A stretch of 23,038 nucleotides of DNA from a virus: positions 1-23,038 of the IMG/VR virus record IMGVR_UViG_3300032046_000233; one strand, 5' to 3'. The translations under genes and the position numbers were made by a program. Shown in pieces: positions 1-5,508 of the stretch. Position 1 is the first letter of the stretch; each line of letters starts with the position of its first letter. A model generated the notes under the pieces. It was given only the letters and a program-made list of their open reading frames with translations, was not told where the DNA came from and searched no databases.

Positions 1-417
1 TTCGACGGCTACATCGCACAGGGACTTATCACCGACAAGACACTCGGGGAAATGTGGCGTATCGGCACCATCGTTCGCATGCAGTTCAATACCGCCTTCA
101 ACGACGGGAGACATCGGAAGTTTGATGACCCAGACGTGGCGGACTTTGTTGTGGCCTACGACTGGTCGGCGGTCATGGACGACGCCACAACGGAGTATTG
201 CAGAGCGATGGACGCGGGCGGGCCGTATCGCAAAGAGGAAATAACGATGGAGGGTTGGCCTCCCGCACATTTCAACTGCCGCTCGATTGTCGTGCCGATC
301 ACACAGGGCGAGGCGTTTGAGCTACACGCGCTGCCGCCGTCGCGGGGGCCGCGTGCGGAGGGATTCGTTTTAGAGGCACCCGTGATCGAGTGCCGACATG
401 CTGGCGAGGCTCAATAG
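1..417 (+). CDS. Minor head / head morphogenesis protein (SPP1 gp7, Mu gpF type), 5'-truncated
   Basis: The frame is open from base 1, so only the C-terminal 138 residues are present. They carry the family's typical end: an Asp/Cys segment (DATTEYCRAMDAG) followed about 30 residues later by EGWPPAHFNCRS, the Cys...PPxHxNCRS signature of the SPP1 gp7/Mu gpF family. In that family the protein joins the portal inside the prohead and takes part in DNA packaging or ejection. The position just upstream of a prohead protease/scaffold and capsid gene fits. The stop codon TAG at 415-417 lies in the D-loop of the overlapping tRNA gene, so the last six codons are also tRNA sequence. The first internal ATG (52) is not the real start. 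The family call is firm; the exact role is inferred. Confidence 0.85.
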   Translation, partial: FDGYIAQGLITDKTLGEMWRIGTIVRMQFNTAFNDGRHRKFDDPDVADFVVAYDWSAVMDDATTEYCRAMDAGGPYRKEEITMEGWPPAHFNCRSIVVPITQGEAFELHALPPSRGPRAEGFVLEAPVIECRHAGEAQ

Positions 418-475
418 GCAGAGCATCCGGCCTGTAACCGGACGGTTGGGGGTTCGATTCCCTCCGCCAGCTCCA
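400..475 (+). tRNA. tRNA-Thr (anticodon TGT), CCA encoded, overlaps the preceding CDS
   Basis: A full cloverleaf can be drawn. The acceptor stem GCTGGCG (400-406) pairs perfectly with CGCCAGC (465-471). The D-stem is GCTC/GAGC (409-412/421-424) with GG in its loop. The anticodon stem is TCCGG/CCGGA (426-430/438-442) around loop CCTGTAA (431-437). The variable loop has 5 nt. The T-arm GGGGG/CCCTC (one G-U pair) carries TTCGATT. Discriminator T472 is followed by CCA 473-475. The perfect stem fixes the loop, giving anticodon TGT at 433-435, which reads ACA (Thr). Two near-universal bases are unusual: position 8 is A (407) instead of U, and position 33 is C (432) instead of U. Eighteen bases overlap the upstream head gene. 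Function is uncertain because of the two substitutions, but the fold is convincing. Confidence 0.85.
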
Positions 476-494
476 GAGAGAAACAGGAGACACC

Positions 495-1760
495 ATGCCG
501 TACCCCAAAGGATTCCAGTTGACCGAAGGCGAGAAGCGAAAGCTCGCAGAGGCTATCGAGCGCGAGATGAAGTCCGACGCCACGGAGCCCGTGAAGTTTG
601 AGATAGAGACGGAGACTGTCACCGACCAGGCGTTTTTCGAGGAGGGAACCTGGACCAACTCTCGGGGAGAAACGCACACATACACCGCCGGAGAGTTGGA
701 CGAGGTTGTCAAGAACGCCGCCGAACTCGACGGGAAGCTCATCCCGTTTATCCGCGTTGACCACACGGACGAAAAGACGCACAAGCGCATAACGGGCCGC
801 TTCAAGATCGGGGACATCGCAAACATACGGCATATCGGCAAGCGGCTCATCGGGGACTTCGTAAGGATGCCCAAGAAAGCGGCGGAACTCCTACGCGCCG
901 GTTTGCTTGGGAGGCCGTCAGCCGAGTTTGTTCCGGGGTTCAAGGACGAATCCACGGGTAAGGAGTACGGGCGCGTGCTGTGGGGAACGGCGGTATTGCC
1001 CGCGAAGCATCCGGCGGTTACGTCGCTTCCCATGAACACGCTCGACGGTATCTATGACCTGTGTTTCGGAAGCACGGCGAGCATCCCCGACAGCTACGAA
1101 TTTACCACGGCCAACGAGGCCGAATTGTTTGAAGAAGTCGAAGTAGTAGAGGACACCACGAAAGGAGGTACAGAGGTGACTCAAGAAGAAATCCAAAGGC
1201 AGATCGACGAGGCCGTTGCCAAGGCGAGAGCCGAGCAGAAAGCCGAGTTTGAGGCTGACAAGAAAGCCCTGAACGACAAGCTCGCCGCCTTCGAGCAGAA
1301 GCAGGCCGAAGAGGCCGCCGCGAAGTTCGAGCGCGACTACACGGAGCTGGTTGACAAGGGAAAGAAAGACGGGAAGATCCTGCCCGCGCAAGAGGCGGGG
1401 CTCAAGAAGATGGTGGACGCCTGGAAAGCGACAACGCCGGACACCGCGATTGCGGAGTTCGCCGCGTATGTCGATGGGCTCCCCGTTGTGGTTGTGACCC
1501 ACGAAGCGGGCGCGCAGGGCGATCCCAAGGAAAAGGCGAAGGGTGGTGAGGTGAAGGTGAGTTTGCCGCAGGATTTGGAGCGGTACGCGAAGAAGAACGG
1601 CTACGAGATCGACGCCGAAAGCGCCGAGAAGGACGCCAAGGTGCGCGATGTGATGAAGCGAAACAAGGGTATGAACTACTCCCAGGCGCTCAACGAAGTG
1701 GAGCAGATCACTGTGACCGTCGTTGAGCCGACGGAGCCAAGCGAGAAGGTGAAGGAATGA
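495..1760 (+). CDS. Prohead protease-scaffold fusion protein
   Basis: This 421-residue protein has a protease-like N-terminal part (about 30-180) and a charged, Glu/Lys/Ala-rich coiled-coil part (about 225-300) with an acidic tail. The protease part shows a His in VDHTD (His90) and a Ser in RPSAEF (Ser142), the arrangement expected of capsid maturation serine proteases (Mu gpI-like, HK97 protease-like). It is followed by a VLWGTAVLPAKHPAV segment resembling the conserved end of that domain. Phage enzymes of this kind cleave scaffold, and often capsid, inside the prohead. The start is chosen for the RBS CAGGAGA ahead of ATG 495. An internal in-frame start at 1176 probably gives free scaffold. 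The gene ends in an ATGA overlap with the first decoration gene. The catalytic residues are assigned by pattern only. Confidence 0.8.
   Translation: MPYPKGFQLTEGEKRKLAEAIEREMKSDATEPVKFEIETETVTDQAFFEEGTWTNSRGETHTYTAGELDEVVKNAAELDGKLIPFIRVDHTDEKTHKRITGRFKIGDIANIRHIGKRLIGDFVRMPKKAAELLRAGLLGRPSAEFVPGFKDESTGKEYGRVLWGTAVLPAKHPAVTSLPMNTLDGIYDLCFGSTASIPDSYEFTTANEAELFEEVEVVEDTTKGGTEVTQEEIQRQIDEAVAKARAEQKAEFEADKKALNDKLAAFEQKQAEEAAAKFERDYTELVDKGKKDGKILPAQEAGLKKMVDAWKATTPDTAIAEFAAYVDGLPVVVVTHEAGAQGDPKEKAKGGEVKVSLPQDLERYAKKNGYEIDAESAEKDAKVRDVMKRNKGMNYSQALNEVEQITVTVVEPTEPSEKVKE
1161..1178 (+). promoter_or_regulatory. Internal ribosome binding site and GTG start for scaffold
   Basis: AAAGGAGGT (1161-1169) lies six bases before GTG 1176-1178, in the same frame as the protease gene and exactly at the junction between its protease and coiled-coil parts. 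This matches the arrangement of lambda C/Nu3 and Mu I/Z, where scaffold is made from an internal start. Confidence 0.75.
1176..1760 (+). CDS. Nested scaffold protein from internal start
   Basis: This predicted 194-residue product would start at GTG 1176 (codon 228 of the longer gene) and share its C-terminus. The sequence opens with a heptad-rich Glu/Ala/Lys coiled coil and is very charged throughout, as scaffolds usually are. Its own ribosome site is as strong as those of the capsid and decoration genes, so free scaffold would be expected in excess over the protease fusion. Scaffolds fill the prohead, direct coat assembly and are then removed by the protease. Separate translation is inferred from the ribosome site and from the precedent of lambda Nu3. 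Confidence 0.65.
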   Translation: MTQEEIQRQIDEAVAKARAEQKAEFEADKKALNDKLAAFEQKQAEEAAAKFERDYTELVDKGKKDGKILPAQEAGLKKMVDAWKATTPDTAIAEFAAYVDGLPVVVVTHEAGAQGDPKEKAKGGEVKVSLPQDLERYAKKNGYEIDAESAEKDAKVRDVMKRNKGMNYSQALNEVEQITVTVVEPTEPSEKVKE

Positions 1761-2161
1761 GCGTCAACGATGTGTGTGCCATGTTTGGCGAGGGTATTTC
1801 GATGATCGCCACTGCCACCATCAATGACTACGATGTCGTGAAGCTCGGGACGAACCCCAACGAAGTCGCCAAGACTTCCGCCACGTCAAGTATCCCCTTT
1901 GGGTGGGTGCGTAATGGTGCGGCGGCGGGCTCAAGCGTCACCGTCTACAAGAACGACGGTTGCGTGTTCCTGTGTCGCGCTTCGGCGAACAACATCGCCA
2001 AGGGCGCTCTTGTGGGGCCGACAGCGGACGGAGAGATCGCAACGATCACCGTCGCCGGTGCCGCCAAGAAAGCATGTGGACAGGCGCTCAAGGCGAGTAC
2101 CGCAATCGACGACATCATACCCGTCTGGTGGCAGCCGGGCATCATTCAATCACACGCGTAA
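1757..2161 (+). CDS. Capsid decoration-like protein, paralogue 1 of 3
   Basis: This 134-residue protein is the first of three tandem homologues that align nearly end to end. They share MSVNDV at the start, NDYDVV, GTNPNEV, VRNGAxAGxSVxVY, a Phe/Tyr-Leu-Cys-Arg segment and a DDIIPVxWQP end. The small beta-rich pattern and position between scaffold and major capsid genes match the DUF2190-like capsid cement/decoration proteins, the functional equivalents of lambda gpD. ATG 1757 overlaps the protease stop (ATGA), so translation is probably coupled. This copy is the most diverged, with extra Cys residues and IPFGWVRNG where the others have GVVRNG. Decoration is inferred from family resemblance and position. 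Confidence 0.65.
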   Translation: MSVNDVCAMFGEGISMIATATINDYDVVKLGTNPNEVAKTSATSSIPFGWVRNGAAAGSSVTVYKNDGCVFLCRASANNIAKGALVGPTADGEIATITVAGAAKKACGQALKASTAIDDIIPVWWQPGIIQSHA

Positions 2162-2182
2162 CAAGGAGACGGAGGTGAGCAC

Positions 2183-2584
2183 ATGAGTGTGAACGACGTT
2201 GCCGTGAAGTACGGGCGTCCCGTCTCCATGATTGCCACAGTTGCGGTTGATGACTACGACGTGGTGATTATCGGGACCGGGTGCAACGAGGTAATCAAGT
2301 CCGCCGCCGTGACTAGCAGGGCTCTTGGAGTCGTGCGTAACGGTGCCGCCGCAGGGTCAAGCGTTTCGGTCTACGGACACACGGGAGACGTGTATCTCTG
2401 CCGGCTGGGAACGGGCGGCGCTACGGCTGGGAATGTGTTAGGACCAGCTGCTGATGGCGAGGTCTGCGTTATCACGCCGGGAACCACGAGCCAGCTGGGT
2501 GTTGGCTTTGCCCTGAAAACGGGCGTAGAGAACGACATCATCCCGGTGCTTTGGCAACCGCAGGTATTCGTGACACACGGGTAA
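2183..2584 (+). CDS. Capsid decoration-like protein, paralogue 2 of 3
   Basis: This 133-residue paralogue of its two neighbours is closest to the third copy: both have VDDYDVV, GVVRNGA, SVSVYGHTGDVYLCR and NDIIPVLWQPQV. It sits behind a strong site, GGAGGTGAG (2171-2179) before ATG 2183. It differs locally at GTGCNEV (GTNPNEV in the others) and has a Gly-rich stretch, LGTGGATAGN, where the third copy has ASANITLGD, suggesting one surface loop is free to vary. A capsid cement role is inferred as for the first copy. Confidence 0.65.
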   Translation: MSVNDVAVKYGRPVSMIATVAVDDYDVVIIGTGCNEVIKSAAVTSRALGVVRNGAAAGSSVSVYGHTGDVYLCRLGTGGATAGNVLGPAADGEVCVITPGTTSQLGVGFALKTGVENDIIPVLWQPQVFVTHG

Positions 2585-2603
2585 TTATGAACGGAGGTGA
2601 GAC

Positions 2604-3002
2604 ATGTCAGTAAATGACGTGGTTGTGAAGTATGGCGAGCCAGTTTCGATGGTTGCCACAGCCGCCGTTGATGATTACGACGTGGTGATTCTTGGGACGA
2701 ATCCCAACGAAGTCACGAAGGCAACAGCCGCTACGGACTATGCCATCGGCGTGGTTCGGAACGGCGCCCTTGCGGGACGAAGTGTATCCGTCTACGGGCA
2801 CACCGGAGACGTGTACCTTTGCCGTGCGTCGGCGAACATCACACTGGGCGACCGAGTCGGCCCCGTGACAGACGGAGAGATCGTGACCATCACAACCGGA
2901 AACGCCACACAGCTGGGAATCGGTGTCGCGCTCAAGACAGGCGTCAACAACGATATCATCCCGGTGCTTTGGCAGCCCCAAGTGATCTTTACACACGCTT
3001 AA
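2604..3002 (+). CDS. Capsid decoration-like protein, paralogue 3 of 3
   Basis: This 132-residue protein is the third tandem copy, adjacent to the major capsid gene. It keeps all the shared landmarks (MSVNDV, DDYDVVILGTNPNEV, HTGDVYLCRAS, NDIIPVLWQPQV). Its ribosome site GGAGGTGAG precedes ATG 2604 with good spacing. DNA similarity to copy 2 is obvious at the 3' end (CATCCCGGTGCTTTGGCA in both), pointing to duplication rather than convergence. A role as a decoration or cement subunit on the capsid is inferred. Confidence 0.65.
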   Translation: MSVNDVVVKYGEPVSMVATAAVDDYDVVILGTNPNEVTKATAATDYAIGVVRNGALAGRSVSVYGHTGDVYLCRASANITLGDRVGPVTDGEIVTITTGNATQLGIGVALKTGVNNDIIPVLWQPQVIFTHA

Positions 3003-3023
3003 CTAGATAGGAGGTGAGTTTTA

Positions 3024-3962
3024 ATGCCTGACTACAGAGACGTAAGGGTCAACGTGACCCTCACCAACGTCATCCGCGACTACAAGTTCCAGAATGTGAA
3101 CCTGATTGCGGACATCGTGGCCCCGCCCGCGCCTGTGATTTCGTCCATCGGAACCTACAAGACGCTTGGGCGCGAGTTGCTTTCGACTCAGCACAGCGAT
3201 GCGCTCGGCCAGGAAGGCGAACTCACGAAGATCGGCTACGAGATGAGTTCCAGCACTTACGAGTGCATGCCCTATGGTCTGAAGATGCTTGTCACCGACA
3301 GGGAAATCAACCAGGCGCCGCCGGGATTCGATCCCATGCGGCAAGCCGCGATCACCCTGCTCCACGGCCTCAAGCTCCGCGAAGAGCTTCGCATCGTGAC
3401 GCTCGCGCAGGTGGCGGGGACGCCGACGAACTACTCGACGCCCTCGAACGATTGGGATGTGGACAACGCAACCATCGTTGCAGACATCAATGCGGCGAAG
3501 GTGCTTTTCGAGGCGAACATGGGCGGGCCAGACCCGACGGACTTCGTGATCCCGAACCACATCGCTAACGAGATGGTGAACCAGCAAGAGATTCTTGCGC
3601 TGTTGAGCGCGGTTGGCGCGATCCCGCGTCCGCTCGACGTGCTGAACCTCGCTGTCACGGGTAGCGACCTTCCCGGCTCGATCTTCGGGATGAAGTTGCA
3701 CCAGCCGAAGGCTCGCCACAACACGGCGAACCTCGGCGCGACCGAAGTCATTGCGAACCTCTGGGGCGACGATGCCTACATGTTCCTGATTGACAACGAT
3801 CTCCAGGGCGCTTCGTGGGCGCGGCAGTTCCGTCTTACCGACGTGGCTATCCGCCAGTGGCGCTCGTTTGACCCGCTCGGATGGTGGGTCGGCGCGGAGT
3901 GGGAAGTTGACGAAGTTCAACTCAACTCCAACGCCATGTGGAGATTCATCGACGTGACGTAA
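3024..3962 (+). CDS. Major capsid protein (HK97-fold)
   Basis: This 312-residue protein has the size and position of a phage coat gene, right after protease/scaffold and decoration genes, and one of the best ribosome sites in the window (AGGAGGTGAG before ATG 3024). Recognisable traits are an early hydrophobic segment NVNLIADIVAPPAPV, a central DFVIPNHIANEMVNQQE helix region, and a Trp-rich C-terminal part (RQWRSFDPLGWWVGAEWE then NAMWRFIDV) like that of many HK97-fold coats. No large N-terminal delta domain is obvious, consistent with a separate scaffold. The assignment rests on pattern and context rather than on close recognition of a named relative. Confidence 0.8.
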   Translation: MPDYRDVRVNVTLTNVIRDYKFQNVNLIADIVAPPAPVISSIGTYKTLGRELLSTQHSDALGQEGELTKIGYEMSSSTYECMPYGLKMLVTDREINQAPPGFDPMRQAAITLLHGLKLREELRIVTLAQVAGTPTNYSTPSNDWDVDNATIVADINAAKVLFEANMGGPDPTDFVIPNHIANEMVNQQEILALLSAVGAIPRPLDVLNLAVTGSDLPGSIFGMKLHQPKARHNTANLGATEVIANLWGDDAYMFLIDNDLQGASWARQFRLTDVAIRQWRSFDPLGWWVGAEWEVDEVQLNSNAMWRFIDVT

Positions 3963-3984
3963 GCCAGTAGTGGCTGACTGATTT

Positions 3985-4014
3985 TGGGGCGGAGTCGCCT
4001 TTGCGTCCGCCCCA
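3985..4014 (+). other. Strong hairpin after the major capsid gene
   Basis: TGGGGCGGA (3985-3993) pairs perfectly with TCCGCCCCA (4006-4014) around a 12-nt loop. There is no T-run on either strand after the stem, so it is not a classical intrinsic terminator. A smaller GCCA/TGGC hairpin lies at 3963-3974. Placed between the coat gene and the weaker-expressed genes that follow, it may protect the 3' end of capsid mRNA or act as a partial stop. This role is inferred. Confidence 0.45.
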
Positions 4015-4046
4015 CAACAAACACTCAAGGGAGAGGACGAAGGGAC

Positions 4047-4301
4047 ATGGGAAAGAAACAGTTCATCGTAGTGAGCAACGTACACATGGGCAAGACGCCC
4101 TATACGCTGGTTAGCGGGACTCCTATTGCGACCGCCAAGTGGAACACGCTCGACAAGGGCATCGTGTTCGAGGCCGACGAGGCTGACGTGACGAAACTCT
4201 TGGCGGCGGGTGCGATCAAACCGTACAAGGGTTCCCCAACCGCCAAAGAGCCCGAGCCGGTCGAGGCCGTCAACGAGCCCGCCGCGAAGAGAGGAAAGTA
4301 A
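4047..4301 (+). CDS. Small post-capsid protein, function unknown
   Basis: This 84-residue basic/acidic protein starts at MGKKQFIVVSNVHMGKT. ATG 4047 is chosen because a purine-rich ribosome site (GGGAGAGGACGAAGGG) precedes it; an upstream TTG at 3984 in the same frame falls inside the hairpin and is unlikely. The residues ADEADVTKLLAAGAIKPY resemble the end of small proteins often found after phage coat genes, where a short beta domain ends in a helix with LLAxGAI. The last 25 residues are Pro/Glu/Ala-rich and look unfolded. Its stop overlaps the next start (TAATG). It may be a head-completion or accessory head protein, but no function can be assigned. Confidence 0.65.
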   Translation: MGKKQFIVVSNVHMGKTPYTLVSGTPIATAKWNTLDKGIVFEADEADVTKLLAAGAIKPYKGSPTAKEPEPVEAVNEPAAKRGK

Positions 4302-4897
4302 TGAAGCGAAGGAGCTACATCGAGATCGCAGCGTGGCTCTGCGCCTTCGTTTGTTTCATGGCGTGGACGACGCTACGGGCGGACGAGATCAATCGCAAAA
4401 CAAAAAACCCCTATTCGGCGGGAACGGGGCAGCTCACAACCTCGAACTCGGCGACGTGGAATCTAGCGGACATCGAGGCGGACACCGATAGTTGCGTCTT
4501 TTCAACCGTGTTCGACATGACCAACGCAGACCTCGCGCCGAAGGCTGTCGTGGTCTACGTCGTCTGGACCGCCGCCGCCGGCGGGAGTACGACAACCAGC
4601 TTCGGCGTGACCCTTTTCGCGCATGGCGCGAATACGTCTACCGCAGGATCGAACACGACGCAATTTGATAACCGCGTCCCCCTGGGCGCCTGGCAAGTGG
4701 CTCCAAACGATACTGCATCGGTCGCCTGCAAGGCAACAGCCGCGGGAGAGGCGGTTATGTTCATTGTCGAAAGCGCCTCGCCATATTCGGCACCAAGCGT
4801 GCTCCCCCGTTACGTCAGCGTTGCAATCCAAAAGGAAGGCAACGGAAAGTTTACGGCGGGAACAGTGACGGTCTACATTTACCCCGACGAAGGCTAG
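4301..4897 (+). CDS. Exported beta-rich protein with signal peptide, paralogue A
   Basis: This 198-residue protein begins with a typical Sec signal: basic MKRRSY, a hydrophobic core IAAWLCAFVCFMAW, then TTLRADE, with cleavage likely after LRA (about residue 27). The mature part is Thr/Ala/Gly-rich and beta-like, with no recognised domain. It aligns with the next gene product through W-rich and DTDS segments, VVWTAAAGG, a PRYVSVAIQKEG stretch and an AGTVTVY end. The start overlaps the previous stop in TAATG. Virion proteins assemble in the cytoplasm, so a signal peptide inside the head module is odd: the product may be secreted or displayed on the host surface rather than built into the capsid. 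Function unknown. Confidence 0.75.
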   Translation: MKRRSYIEIAAWLCAFVCFMAWTTLRADEINRKTKNPYSAGTGQLTTSNSATWNLADIEADTDSCVFSTVFDMTNADLAPKAVVVYVVWTAAAGGSTTTSFGVTLFAHGANTSTAGSNTTQFDNRVPLGAWQVAPNDTASVACKATAAGEAVMFIVESASPYSAPSVLPRYVSVAIQKEGNGKFTAGTVTVYIYPDEG

Positions 4898-4907
4898 GGT
4901 GAGAACG

Positions 4908-5501
4908 ATGAAAAGACTTTTGACAGTAAGCATCGCCCTCATGGTGCTGGCGACCCTGGCTAGTTCGCAGACCGTGACGGGTCCGACGGTAAGCAAGTGG
5001 GCGGCGGGAAACACCATGCCAGGCCGGCTGATTGCGAATGGATCGATCGCCTGGAGCCTGTCCACGCTCAACCACGACACGGATTCTTCGATCACAACCG
5101 CCGTGGTTGACTTGACAAACCAGACCCGCCTCGCAGGGATATACTTTTTCAACCTCACATGGACGGCCGCCGCCGGCGGGAACACGGGTACACAACTCGT
5201 TGTGACGCCCTACTGGCATGCCGCATCAACGGACGTGGCTGGCGCAAGCTACGCCAAAAATAGCGTAATGGTCGGTGGATATGGAGTCACCGGATCAGTA
5301 GCGTTTACGGTCACCTGTGCGGCGGTCGCCGCCGGGACGGTGCCGTTCCTGATTACCACTTCTGCCGCGGCGGGAAGTTACCCGACGCCCTATTTTGTTC
5401 CGCGGTATATGTCGTTTGCGCTCGACAAAGAAGGCTCGACAAACCCCGGGCACTTTAGCGCGGGAACCGTCACGCTCACCTGGGAAGCGTACGCCCGATG
5501 A
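4908..5501 (+). CDS. Exported beta-rich protein with signal peptide, paralogue B
   Basis: This 197-residue protein has the N-terminus MKRLLTVSIALMVLATLASS, a clear signal peptide with probable cleavage before Gln-Thr-Val. ATG 4908 is preferred over GTG 4899 because AGGGTGAG precedes it and it puts the Lys-Arg of the signal at the N-terminus. The mature part matches paralogue A: LNHDTDSSITTAVVDLTN, LTWTAAAGG, VPRYMSFALDKEG and FSAGTVTLTW. Coding DNA is also alike where both read GCCGCCGCCGGCGGGA. The two are adjacent and probably co-expressed, which suggests a hetero-oligomer or a diversified surface protein. Cellular location outside the cytoplasmic membrane is inferred from the signal only. 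Confidence 0.75.
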   Translation: MKRLLTVSIALMVLATLASSQTVTGPTVSKWAAGNTMPGRLIANGSIAWSLSTLNHDTDSSITTAVVDLTNQTRLAGIYFFNLTWTAAAGGNTGTQLVVTPYWHAASTDVAGASYAKNSVMVGGYGVTGSVAFTVTCAAVAAGTVPFLITTSAAAGSYPTPYFVPRYMSFALDKEGSTNPGHFSAGTVTLTWEAYAR

Positions 5502-5508
5502 GGAGCTA

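Noticed and set aside
434-436. Reading the tRNA anticodon as GTA (Tyr), which would restore U33
   Set aside because: It would shift the loop by one base and break the perfect TCCGG/CCGGA stem; TGT (Thr) keeps all stems.
400-475. tRNA as a prophage attachment site
   Set aside because: It lies between head genes with no integrase or direct-repeat partner in view, so nothing supports an att role.
398-601. A 67-codon + strand frame across the tRNA
   Set aside because: It reads through the tRNA and the protease gene start in another frame; no ribosome site and atypical composition.
3985-4014. Intrinsic terminator after the coat gene
   Set aside because: The stem is strong but neither strand has a T-run after it, so it is listed as a hairpin only.
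3984-4046. TTG 3984 as start of the small post-capsid protein
   Set aside because: It lies within the hairpin stem region, lacks a ribosome site and adds an Arg/Thr-rich stretch unlike the rest of the protein.
3021-4085. Long antisense open frame (354 codons) opposite the major capsid gene
   Set aside because: It mirrors the coat gene almost exactly, has no ribosome site, is Arg/His/Val-rich as antisense frames of GC-rich genes are, and its neighbours all lie on the other strand.
4899-4907. GTG 4899 as start of the second signal-peptide protein
   Set aside because: ATG 4908 has the better-spaced AGGGTGAG and gives a more typical signal peptide start.
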